64,000 bases of DNA from NCBI GenBank assembly GCA_027186245.1, contig CP114491.1, forward strand, positions 7,313,501-7,377,500, read 5' to 3'. Positions 11,047-21,759 of the stretch are shown here, one piece after another; position 1 is the stretch's first letter; each line of letters opens with the position of its first letter. This DNA is from Coriaria nepalensis (Eukaryota; Streptophyta; Magnoliopsida; Cucurbitales; Coriariaceae). The notes under the pieces are model-generated. The model had not been told where the DNA came from and did no database searches. It was given only the letters and a program-made list of their open reading frames with translations. A program made the translations under genes and the position numbers.

Positions 11047-14034
11047 ATGATTAAGAGCCAACCCAGTAAACATATCTTCTTTAGAACCCGAAGAGCATTA
11101 ACAACTTGCAGTGTGCCACTTGACCCTTCAGATATCCCAGCTTCACCTATTCCCAGTGACCACGAATCTCTGTGCTTTTCATTAACAGAGCAGCTGCTTC
11201 GACGGGGTTTATTCTCATCAGCAAAACAAGTGATCCAACGGATTATAAAACAGTCTTTGTCAGTTTCCAGTGCTATTTCGATCGTTGATTTTGCTGCTTC
11301 CCGAGGCTTGGAACTTGAGTTGGGTAGCTACAGTGCACTTTTAAGGAAGCTTGTTGATTTGGGTCAGCCCCAGTTGGCTGAGGAGCTTTACAATGAGAAT
11401 GTTGTTGTCAGAGGTATACATCCAGATGCATCCATTTTGAATTCAATGGTTGTTTGCTTTTGCAGGCTGGGAAAACTTGAGGAAGCTAAGAGACATTCTG
11501 ATTCGATTCTTTCATTAAATTATGTTCCTAGTAGGGCTTCATTTGGTGCTCTACTTGAAGAGCTTTGTGCACGAGATAAAATTTTGGAGGCATTTGACTA
11601 TTTTGTTACAGTCAATAACACCGGTGTCTTCCTAGGATTTCGTTGCTTTAATGTTTTGATGGATGGGTTATGCTATAAGGGATATATGGATGAAGCTCTT
11701 CAATTGTTTGATATAATGCGTACTAGAAACCGATCTCCTCTTACTCTTCATTTGTACAAAACTTTGTTTTATGGTCTTTGTAAGAGGGGTTGGTTTGTGG
11801 AGGCAGAGTCCCTGTTTGGAGAGATGGAGTCTCATGGTCTATACATTGATAAGGTGATGTATACTTCTTTAATTCATGAATATTCTAAAGATAAGAAAAT
11901 GAAAATGGCGATGCGGGTTTTCTTGAGAATGTTAAAGACATGTTGTGATCCGGATAATTATACATGTAATACTTTGATCCATGGGTTTGTGAAATTGGGC
12001 TTGTTTGAGAAGGGATGGGTAGTGTATAACCAGATGCTGGTGTGGGGAATAGAACCAGATGTGGTAACTTACCATATAATGATTAGTAGCTATTGTCAGG
12101 AGGGGAAACCTGATTGTGCTTTTATGCTTTTGAATAATATGGTCAGCTGCAATTTAACACCTAGCATCCATTCTTACACGGTTTTGATTGATGCACTTCA
12201 CAAGGAGAAAAGGTTTGTGGAAGCAGGTGAACTGTACCAAAGCCTTTTGGACATTGGGGTTGTTCCTGATCATGTTCTGTTCTTTACTACCATGAAGATG
12301 TGCCCAAAGGGCCATGAACTTCAATGGGCCCTTATATTTTTGCAGACAATTGTCAGGAATGGTTGTGGCTTTGAGTTTGATTCCCCAGATTTTGGTAGTT
12401 TGAGTTCTGAGGAGGATTTGCAGAGAGAAATTGAATATCTTCTGGGGGAAATAGTGACACGTGACTTGAACCTGGCTAATATGGCATTTGGGGTCATTAT
12501 TAGTGCATTGTGCGAGTCAGGAAAGACTGATGATGCTTTGAATTGTCTGGGTGAAATGATGAGTCTTGGATGCAAACCTCTGCCTTTTACATTCAACTCC
12601 TTAATTAAGTGTCTTTGCAAGGAGGGGCTTTTTAAAGACGCTATGTCTCTTATCGACCATATGCAAGAGTGTGCTGTAATGCCGGACTTAGCAACTTATT
12701 TAATTATTGTAAATGAACTGTGCAAACAGGGTGATTTGGTTTCAGCTTCTGATGTTCTTGACCAAATGAATGAGAGAGGAGTGAGACCAAATATTGCGAT
12801 TTATGCCTCCATTATAGGCTGTTTAATCAGAGAAAAAAGAATTTTTGATGCAGAAAGTTTGTTAAAAAGGATGCTTGAGGATGGCGTGGACCCCGATGAG
12901 AATGTATATAAAACAATGATTGCTGGTTACTCCAAGATTGGGAAACTTGTTGAAGCTCAGGAATTATTTGGGTTAATGATGAAAAATTCTGTTCGGCCAA
13001 GTTCCCATTCTTATACGGCACTTATAAGTGGGCTGGTGAAGAAAAACATGACTGAAAAAGGATGCATATACCTTGGTAAGATGTTCAGAGATGGAATTGA
13101 GCCAAATGTGGTATTGTATACCTCTCTTATTAGTCATTTCCTCAAGAAAGGAGAGTTTAAGTTTGCCTTTCGATTAGTTGATTTGATGGACCGGAGCCGG
13201 ATCAAACGTGATCAAATCTTGTATATTGAGCTGGTTAGTGGTGTTTGCAGAAACATCCTTCCGAGAAAGGAAAGATGGGACAATGTTTATAGTGGGACCA
13301 ATCGGGCGAAAGAGATGTTGTTTCTTTTACTTAGTGAAAAAGCTCTTGTCCTGAGGGAAAACAAATCAATATCTGCTATTTCTCCTGAAGAAATGAAAAG
13401 CGTTGCCCTGAGGCTGATTCAAGAGGTTAAAGAGGTAAATTCTATACCTAATTTGTACCTATACAATGCAATAATCAGTGGACTTTGTAGGATAGATAGG
13501 ATAGAAGATGCATATTATCAGCTTGATTTAATGCAAAGAGAAGGTGTGCTTCCAAATCAAGTGACTTTCACTATACTCATGGATGGACATATTCACTGTG
13601 GTGATATTGGGTCTGCCGTTGGAGTTTTTAATAAGATGAATTCAGAGGGTCTTACTCCAGATAATATTGCATATAATACTTTACTTAGAGGCCTTTGTGG
13701 GGCAGGCAGAGTCATTGATGCACTGTCACTTTCATATACAATGCATAAAAGGGGATTCATCCCAAATACGGTTTCGTATAGTTATTTGCTTAGTTGTCTT
13801 TGTGCTGGAAATTTGAGCGACCATGCCTTCAAGATCTTTGAAGAAATGATCTACCATAAAGTTTTACCTCGCTGGGATAGCCACAAGTGGTTGTTTGGTA
13901 TATTATGTGAACAAAATAAATTGTGTGAAGCTCGTTTGGTGTTTGATTTGATACTAGAGAGAGGCAAGACCTTAGATGGATCAACAAAAGAGGCTTCTGA
14001 GTGGATTAACTTGGCTGTCTATGAAACCAGGTAG
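11047..14034 (+). CDS. P-class pentatricopeptide repeat protein (At5g62370-like)
   Basis: Intronless coding region of 995 codons. P-class PPR proteins bind organelle transcripts one base per repeat and act in their stability, splicing or translation. Tandem 35-residue repeats run from about residue 70 to 960 with the usual signature, for example YNTLLRGLCGAGRVIDAL and YTSLISHFLKKGEFKFAF. No E, DYW or SMR domain follows. An in-frame ATG at 10999 exists, but an acceptor-like tttattgtag lies between it and 11047. Start 11047 also gives a presequence rich in Arg, Lys and Ser (MIKSQPSKHIFFRTRRALTT), as expected for mitochondria. Length and N-terminus resemble Arabidopsis At5g62370, from memory. 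A partial copy of its own repeats lies downstream at 14278. Confidence 0.9.
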   Translation: MIKSQPSKHIFFRTRRALTTCSVPLDPSDIPASPIPSDHESLCFSLTEQLLRRGLFSSAKQVIQRIIKQSLSVSSAISIVDFAASRGLELELGSYSALLRKLVDLGQPQLAEELYNENVVVRGIHPDASILNSMVVCFCRLGKLEEAKRHSDSILSLNYVPSRASFGALLEELCARDKILEAFDYFVTVNNTGVFLGFRCFNVLMDGLCYKGYMDEALQLFDIMRTRNRSPLTLHLYKTLFYGLCKRGWFVEAESLFGEMESHGLYIDKVMYTSLIHEYSKDKKMKMAMRVFLRMLKTCCDPDNYTCNTLIHGFVKLGLFEKGWVVYNQMLVWGIEPDVVTYHIMISSYCQEGKPDCAFMLLNNMVSCNLTPSIHSYTVLIDALHKEKRFVEAGELYQSLLDIGVVPDHVLFFTTMKMCPKGHELQWALIFLQTIVRNGCGFEFDSPDFGSLSSEEDLQREIEYLLGEIVTRDLNLANMAFGVIISALCESGKTDDALNCLGEMMSLGCKPLPFTFNSLIKCLCKEGLFKDAMSLIDHMQECAVMPDLATYLIIVNELCKQGDLVSASDVLDQMNERGVRPNIAIYASIIGCLIREKRIFDAESLLKRMLEDGVDPDENVYKTMIAGYSKIGKLVEAQELFGLMMKNSVRPSSHSYTALISGLVKKNMTEKGCIYLGKMFRDGIEPNVVLYTSLISHFLKKGEFKFAFRLVDLMDRSRIKRDQILYIELVSGVCRNILPRKERWDNVYSGTNRAKEMLFLLLSEKALVLRENKSISAISPEEMKSVALRLIQEVKEVNSIPNLYLYNAIISGLCRIDRIEDAYYQLDLMQREGVLPNQVTFTILMDGHIHCGDIGSAVGVFNKMNSEGLTPDNIAYNTLLRGLCGAGRVIDALSLSYTMHKRGFIPNTVSYSYLLSCLCAGNLSDHAFKIFEEMIYHKVLPRWDSHKWLFGILCEQNKLCEARLVFDLILERGKTLDGSTKEASEWINLAVYETR

Positions 14035-14277
14035 GACTGTAAAGTTTATATATACATATATATTAATATATATATATTATTTTAGAAAACATTTTAGTTT
14101 GGTAAGACATGGGTTCTGCTTAAAACACCCATACGTTTGCATTGACTAGTCTCCTCTTGTTCTAATTGATCAGGAAAATCCCCAAGGACTTGCATTCAAA
14201 TTAACATCACTCAGAGTCTCAAACGTGTTGGAGAGTGAGCCAATGGTGATAATCAATGGACTAATTGGGCTAAATCA

Positions 14278-14583
14278 TTTCTTATACGGCACTTATAAGT
14301 GGACTGGTGAAGAAAAACATGACTGAAAAAGGATGCATTTACCTTGGTAACATGTTCAGAGATGGAATTGAGCCAAATGTGGTATTGTATACCTCTCTTA
14401 TTAGTCATTTCCTCAAGAAAGGAGAGTTTAAGTTTGCCTTTCGATTGGTTGATTTGATGGACTGGAGCCGGATCAAATGTGATCAAATCTTGATTATTGA
14501 GCTGGTTAGTGGTGTTTGCAGAAACATCCTTCCGAGAAAGGAAAGATGAGACAATGTTTTTAGTGGGACCAATCGGGCGAAAG
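14278..14583 (+). pseudogene. Partial duplicate of the PPR gene
   Basis: About 306 bp repeat 13007-13312 of the upstream PPR gene with roughly ten base differences (about 97% identity by eye). The matching part opens with LISGLVKKNMTEKGCIYLG-type sequence. A TGG-to-TGA change ends the frame at 14549. It begins in mid-repeat, has no start of its own, and stops abruptly at cgggcgaaag, so it is a segmental copy and not a gene. Confidence 0.92.
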
Positions 14584-14891
14584 GTATTAGAGCCAGCTCT
14601 GCATCAACTCCCCACACCAGCGCTGAAGCAAGTGAACAACGGAACCTAATTGGAGACTCCAATCCGGACTAAATACAATGCACAGTTCCTGCCAATTTGT
14701 TCTGAGAGCAAGAAGAAAGGTGATTCAACAGAAGTTGAAGCAGACACGGTCAAGTGATTCAACATACCATATGGAAATCAAAAAGAAAGGAGACAAGGGT
14801 CTCGCCCTGGTGGCTCCCAGAAGGTAACGGCTTCGACGTGCTGCATAGAGCACACACAACCCATCACCGTTGGACATCCTGCTTCTATCCT

Positions 14892-14970
14892 GGGCCAATT
14901 TAAAGGGGGATAAAGTAAAGCGCATATGGCACGAAAAGGAAATCCGATTAAGGTAAGACTTGATCTGAAT
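14892..14970 (+). other. Fragment resembling the mitochondrial rps19-rps3 junction
   Basis: The sequence taaagtaaagcgcatatggc followed by acgaaaaggaaatccgatt matches the end of rps19 and the first codons of rps3 in plant mitochondrial genomes as I remember them. It reads MARKGNPIKVRLDLN from an ATG at 14926, where mitochondrial rps3 has MARKGNPISVRLDLN. Homology fades after about 14970, before the end of rps3 exon 1. I read it as a short nuclear insertion of mitochondrial DNA (NUMT). Confidence 0.6.
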
Positions 14971-17381
14971 TGTTTAACTTATTTGACAGAAAATTATGTC
15001 AAACTTATTTGACAGAAAAATACTAATTATGCAATAGCTTTATAATTCACTCCAAAGCCATCGACACATTTGGTTTGCAAAAGAGCAAAGAAATGATCTG
15101 GCTTGTGGACATACTTAGGCCGCAAAGCATGATATTACAAGACAATCAAGTAACATAGAGGTAAGTCCATATCACTTACCTTTTCCCCGTCTTTCTTTAC
15201 ACACCCGATCAGGTATAACATTAGCAAATTCCGAGAGCTCTTCGGCAACCGAAGAGATCGTATCTATGGTAACTGACAAGCATGCATTGTTTATTAAGGG
15301 CCTTTTTGAGCATTGATGTTTTTGAGGATACAGGAGTAGGTTAAGGCTGTCTTTTTTTAGTTCTATTTTCTGTAACAATGACTCTTAATTTGATTTTGCT
15401 GGTAACTAGTATTGCCCTATTCTTGATGTTGACGTCAAGACTAAATCTGTTTCCATGAAGCAATATTATTAATTAATAATAAAGACATTTAATTGATCGA
15501 ATTTATTAATTTATATTGAAATTATTTTATGCTGGATGAAATAGATTTAGTCTTGACAAGGGTTAGTAGTTCCAAAAGATCGAGGAACCCAAAATAGGTA
15601 TGTCTGTGCAAGAATTATAATTCTTGTTGTTGGAGAAGTGATTGGTTGAACATGCATAGCTAAGAGGGGCGACTAATGGGAAAAAGTGTAACAATAACGA
15701 GATTGAAGAAAACATTAAGGAGATTACTGATCTAGTCATGTCATGTTTCAAGAGAAGAGAAAAGTTGAGGTAATGTCGTGCTGGGATATTTTTATGAAGA
15801 AAACAGACGAGGGTTGAGGTTACTTATAGGACGAGAAAGCAATGCCGTTGTTTGTATACAATTGTAACTCTTCTAACCAATAAAGAGGCTTCTCTCATTC
15901 TTGAAATATATACAAGTTTTAAAATTGCAGATTTGGTCATGCCGTAATTGAAGAAAAGAGATGTAGGAAGTGTAGTATTTGTAGAGGGAGGAGTTCTTGA
16001 TGCTCACGCCATAAAACTAACTTTCATCTTTTCAATTTTTTTTTTTGGTTAAATTTTAAACAACAAAATCTAAATGTAAGTATATAATCAAATAAACCAA
16101 TTTTAGTTCATTTATAGGTGTGTCAAATGAATTAATATTTTTAGTTTTTGGTGATCAGATATATATTGTTGACTGCTATTATTAACATTTACACTTCTTT
16201 CACTTTTACCTTGTTTTTTTGTTTTTAGTATTTCTGAATGGTTAAAATTTATACGATGTTGTTTACAGTCTAGAAATACTTATTTCCGCACATTAAGTTT
16301 TTTTTTTTTTTTTTTGTTATTTCTAAGATATTTAGAAATATTTCAATTATTAATTTACGATTAGTTCCCATCTAACTCTCAGATCAGCATTCGTGTTGGC
16401 AGTTACATGTGACCATTGAGTTTGGGCACTTAGAACTGTAAATGAGATCGATAAGCAACCTAAAATTATTTAGTGGTACAAATAACTATTTTTCCATTGT
16501 GTCAATTATTTAGCTGCGCGTCTTTTTCTTATCATCTAATATTTATACAAATACACACTTTATCCAAAGCCATCGCCCCGGGGCTGCACTTGTTGTGATG
16601 AACTCGACGAGTTGGTGAATTCAGTAAATGGAAAGTAGGGTTTAGTTTGGAGGGGGCGGGGGTTTTGGGGGGAAAAGGGTTGCTCCTGCCTTCTCTAATA
16701 GCGTTAATAATGAAACATTGTGGTCTAGAAAGTTTGGGTTCTTTATTTGAAAGACACGGGATTTTGAGAAATAATCTTGTGACAGCACAGAAAGGACAGT
16801 TTTGGCTGATAGGAAGGAGACTTGAGTTGGGATGTCGATGATGATGAAGAAAATAATAAGTAAAGAACGAGAGTGATGATGAAAGATGTAGCCTTCAACA
16901 GCGCTACATCAACAGCAGATTGTATGTTTGCACAGATACAAGTGAGTAGAAGGCCTTTTGCTCTTCTTCGTCAAAACAAGTATTAAAAACAAACAAACAT
17001 TCACAATCCACATTCAGATTTCCCATCAACGGCTATGCAAATCAGAAAATAACTCAAACCAGACTATAAACGGAAAATGCAAAAAGGATAGTACAAATAC
17101 AAGGGGGGAAAAAAGAAAAGAAACCTGTGCCCTCTAGTCGATGTATGTCACACTCTTCACCACTAAACTAAAGTTGCTCTGCTTTAAAGCATTTGAAAGG
17201 AGAAAATAAAAAAGAGAAAGAAATCCCAATTTGCACAAGAAGGGAAGCTTCTAGAGAGTTTTGACATCAACACAAATTGATTCATCATCTTCCTTTTCGG
17301 CTCCATGGTTGCTTCACAAATTGACTTCTCAACTTTTCTTTTTTTTTCTCTTAAATACACTTAACCTGAAACAGAGGCACA
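14971..17381. other. Intergenic DNA and probable 3' UTR of the ALKBH10-like gene
   Basis: No recognisable gene. Short open frames at 15172-15378 (minus) and 16647-16841 (plus) have no known domain. The last few hundred bases before 17382 are likely the 3' UTR of the minus-strand demethylase gene. Confidence 0.5.
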
Positions 17382-20300
17382 CTATGCTACGTGTGTTTCC
17401 ACAGGAGAAGGCAAAGCAAGCACCCTACCCTTTTGAGCACGTGGAGGAAGATGCTTGGCCAGTTTCCTCGATCCCACAGTCCACGGCAAAAAGACTCCGG
17501 TCCCACCGCGTGGCAGTCGTCTAGAGCTCACGACCATAGGGCGAACTGGAGCTAACATGAGAACCGGTCCTCTAAGAGCACCCCATTTAGGCATCATCTC
17601 CATCGATTCATAGCCGCAAATTGCTCCGTTGGGTAGTGCATATGACGAGCTTAGAAGTGGGGCCGGTTGCCATAAAGTCATGGCAGTGGGGCTCGCAAGT
17701 GAGGTGGTGGTGGATCTCGATGGAGAGGGACAGTACTGGTGAGTGTCGGCTCGGACCCTGAAGAATGTGATGCTTACCCTTTTGTTTTCTGATGGACACA
17801 TTACATGCCTTGACAGATCTGCACTGTTTCCCCTCATCACTAAAAGAGACCTGTAAAATTTGCTGAGTGATTAATTAACACATTCTATTTTTCTATCATT
17901 TCAATTTATGGATTGAAGAGTAACATACCCTTGCTTCAATGTGAGCATGAGTGGGCCCTTATAGTTGCCATCATTATCACTGACGAGGGTACGCCCGAAA
18001 GCTACTGTTGATTCAGAGAGGAAAAGAGTAGAGATGGGATGATCCAAATGCGGCGGTTTCTGGAACGGCTGTGAATGCTCCCCCTGTATTATAAGAAATC
18101 ATTGATTTTGATAATCTATCACTCTCTTATAAAGAAAATTGAACAAATAAAAAAATAAAAATAAATAAAAGTAGTTTTGAGTAGTTACCTCCTCAAAGAA
18201 GTTGATTGTGCATCCATTTGGCCTCTTGTACTCTGGAATCAGCTGCCATTGAACCATATGGTCAATGACACTTTGAAGAAGAGATGGAATTGGATCTATG
18301 TTGACTGTGAAAAAACATGTAGTAAGTTAGAATTTAGAGGGACCTAGATTAATGACTCATGAATAGTTGTCATTTGATGTTTTCTTTTTCGCTGTCTTAC
18401 ATGTTTGATTGTTACTTGAAATTTCATCTTTGACCTGTCCGAAACTTGGAACCCCCAACTGAATCAGCTCTCTCCTGTTACCCTTCACTTGCTGGTTGAA
18501 CATGATAAATGTCTCACCTATATACATTTAGGACATTGTTTTTCAGTTCACTTTTTCACGAATGAATTGTACTTAACTATGAATTTTCTATGGTGAGATT
18601 TTATATTTTTTAGGGTCTTGGAAAGAGGGATGTAGTTCACCTGAGAGTTCACCATTCTGGCCGGAAGATCGGAGTTCATCCACAAAGTGATTCAACTTAA
18701 ACAACTCTGAAGCAGTGAAGAAGTTATCATATAACTTCAGACCCTTCACAACATTCACCTGCCCAGATACAATCATCTCCTCATCAGAAAAAATACTATA
18801 TGCCGAGTTCTAAATTCCAATGTTTTATTTTTTTCATTTTAAAATTGTTAAGATAAAGAACTCACCATGTGCCCTTTTACTGGCTCCTTGGCTGAAAAAC
18901 CTTTTGTCAACTTTATCTGTGATTTTCGTGCTTCGCATTCTTCATGATTAGTACACACGTCAATCTCTTCTGGAGTGTGCTGCAGCATCTCCTGAGATCC
19001 TGCTAAAAAAAAAAAAACATTTTTAAACAAAAATATAAATTAATACAGCAGTGGTTAAAATCATGAATTTGACATAATGAGATTATGAATAATAATTGAA
19101 ACAAGTCAAAAGAATATTAAAGAGATGCATTATTAAAAAAAGAAAGTCAGCCAGATGGGCGGTGCATGCTGGTTTTGATCATAAGGACGTATATGATGAT
19201 GCAAAATGTCAAAATTGTTAAGATGCATCGTTGTTCGCAAGTCACAACATAATGTAAATGGAGACTTTTTGCATTTGTTATCTTCTAATAAATTCGTTTT
19301 CCAAATTTCCAATGTTCTAGAGAAAAGAAAAAAACCGGCACCAATCCGGCATTTAACCAAGAAGACCCGTTACTTTGGAGCAGACGAAAGTGAAAAAAGT
19401 TAGCTTAGTTTGCATCCAAACACCTAACCGGCTGCTGTATTGACCGGCTAAGAGTATCCCGGGTCCAGGTCAAACCGTCAAAGATGTCCAGCCGGATCGG
19501 TCCTTGTTTTTTCAGTCAGTCATAAAAATAAACCTCTCCAAATTGGCAACCACCAACAACCTTTTGTCAAAAGAGCCTTCGCATAAATAAAAGAAATACG
19601 TGTCATTCAACTGAATATAAATCCTACGGCTGTGATTGCAAGTCAAATGCATCACGAGACGTTAACATCAACGTGATTCACTGTCCCTTCCAAACGCTAA
19701 CCTAACGGTACTTCCTACCGTACCTGAAGATTCCCACCCGCTCTTAACCTCGAGAAAATTAACAACATCGCCACAGAGCTCATATTAGAAAATATATATT
19801 TAAAAAAAAAAAAAGGGAAAAAAATTAGGCGAAAGGGGCCGTTAGTTTCAAGGCGGGGGACAATTTGGAAATAGCGGAGAGTCTGGATCTCGGATCTGAT
19901 GGAAAAATAAAACACATTCAGTTCGGTTCCCAGGAAAGTTATAAATCAAATTTAGACCTTTTTTTTATCCTTTTTTGGGAGAAATAGAAAAAAGTTGAAG
20001 GGAAAAATGTGATTCGTCTTCCTCTCCTCTTATTTTCTCGGTAGCCAAACAGATTATCGAAACACTTTGATTTTCCGTTGCTACCTCTTTTCTTCTACCA
20101 AATGATCAAGAATCTGTAGATATATTTCCTAATTACAGTAATCCATCCACACATTGCCGTTCGGATTTCAGAATCTCATGAACTAATAAGTGATAAACAA
20201 AGTGTAAACTAAAGTGATTAGTTGTTGGAGAAAGTTTATGTACTTACCTGAATCAGTAATCTCACTAGTAGGCGAATCATCTTCTTCACCGTCTCCATTT

Positions 20301-20833
20301 TCATTAATTTCCGTCATTTTCTCGTAAATTTCCATCACTTTCTCATCGACTTTCTCATCGACTTTCTCATCGACTTTCTCCTTCTCTTCCAAACATATCT
20401 TAACATCTTCAGCTTCATTATTCTTCACCTCAACCTCTCCCTCCTCGTTTATCTCCGCCTCAGCATCGAAAACCTCTGCACTCTCCATCTCAATCTCCAC
20501 TTTCTTCGTCGCCGCCTCCGTCACTTTACAGAGCTCCATCGCGACGTGAGCTATAGAGTAGTACTTCTGCATTTGGAGCACCGGAATCCAATTCAACCTC
20601 CGCCTATGTATCGCCGCGAAAACGTCATCGTACTCAGATCTTCCGTCGCTCAGAATCGTAAGGTGGCTACAGAGTGCGTCGATAATAGCATTAGCGGCAG
20701 CAAACTCACCGCGGAACCAAGCGAGAAGCGCATCCTTGGCAATTGTATCGGTAATAATCGGAGCCATTGCCTGCACCGCTAGGGCAGGAGGAGCACGATC
20801 AGTCTGAGATGCTGGCCCAGCCGCCATCGTCAT
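17382..20833 (-). CDS. ALKBH10B: ALKBH10-like RNA N6-methyladenosine demethylase
   Basis: 2-oxoglutarate/Fe(II) dioxygenase of the plant ALKBH9/10 group, which removes m6A from mRNA. Seven GT-AG exons join in frame to 564 residues: 20248-20833, 18866-18999, 18641-18758, 18401-18517, 18189-18304, 17929-18083, 17382-17850. The N-terminus has AWFRGEFAAANAIIDALCSH and RRRLNWIPVLQMQKY, as in Arabidopsis ALKBH10B. An acidic linker holds a KVDE repeat. The catalytic core has the metal-binding HLD at about 369-371, distal His at about 424 (RHVMCPS) and the oxoglutarate-binding Arg near 433. The C-terminus has GGTGVFLPW and KHLPPRAQKGR. Arabidopsis ALKBH10B has Glu at the third metal position, as I recall; this one has Asp. 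The first exon/intron 1 arrangement leaves an intron of about 1.25 kb. Confidence 0.94.
20337..20381 (-). repeat. 12-bp coding repeat (KVDE) in the ALKBH10-like gene
   Basis: Three exact copies of actttctcatcg at 20337, 20349 and 20361 plus a partial fourth. They encode repeated Lys-Val-Asp-Glu in the acidic linker. The period is a multiple of three, so copy number can change without a frameshift. Confidence 0.9.
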
Positions 20834-21723
20834 CGATCACAGTGCCTAATTCGTACAACCACGTAACTGCCTAATTCGATCACAGAGCTCAGATATATCG
20901 GTTTTTATCGGCCGAGATGTTAGCGAATGAAATAGAAATCGTTCCTGTTCTCAGAGAAAGAAGAGCGGAAAGGCAGAGACAGCAGCTGGTTTGTTTCTTT
21001 GCTTGTTGTGTCTGGGCTTTTTCTGACGAGGAAGGGCGTTTGGACGTTTGGGGTTAAAAAGAGGAGGGCTTGTGGCGGGGCCCACATAGGTAGGGACCAG
21101 GAGGGACACGTGGCGAATAGTGAGCGAGGGTGATAGGGCGGATGGAAGTGAAGATTGGTTGCGCGATGGCCAATGCGGAAAGGGAAGAAGTATGGTTAGA
21201 GTATAATATAAAGGAAGGTGGAACGGAAAAAAAAAAATATATATATATATATATATATTTAAAAAAAAATTAAAAAATTAAAAAAAAAATATATATATAT
21301 AAATAATATTATTAATTAATTAAAAAAATCTAACCCAAACCAATTCCTAAGTGTTACTTTCCCACATGAAAAATGTTGGGTTTTGTCGTGTTCGTACGGG
21401 CACAGTCTTGAATGATTTTTATAACACTATAATAAAATATAATTATTAAAATTATAATAACCATATATTATGAATTATAATTTTAAATATAATAATCGAC
21501 TAATTAGGGACATAATTAACCTAACACACTGTTAATGTCTGAGAATATTATTTAGTTTATAATTAATTCAAATATTAAGTATTCCATTAATTAGCCCCAC
21601 AGCTCACACAACCTTAGTAACCTTCGTAAGTTCACGTTGTTGTTAACAACAGTGCTAACTTGTCGTATGTAGACTTTTTAGGTCAAGAAATATGATTAAG
21701 TTGGTCTCTCAAAATATTATTAA

Positions 21724-21759
<36 letters not shown>
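21724..21759. repeat. (AAT)n microsatellite
   Basis: About twelve uninterrupted AAT/ATA triplets. Confidence 0.95.

Noticed and set aside
14583..14594. ggtattagagcc as a retrotransposon primer site
   Set aside because: It differs from the tRNA-Met site at two positions and no LTR or polypurine tract accompanies it.
16647..16841. 64-codon frame on the plus strand
   Set aside because: No domain and no supporting signals; probably chance in the 3' flank of the ALKBH10-like gene.
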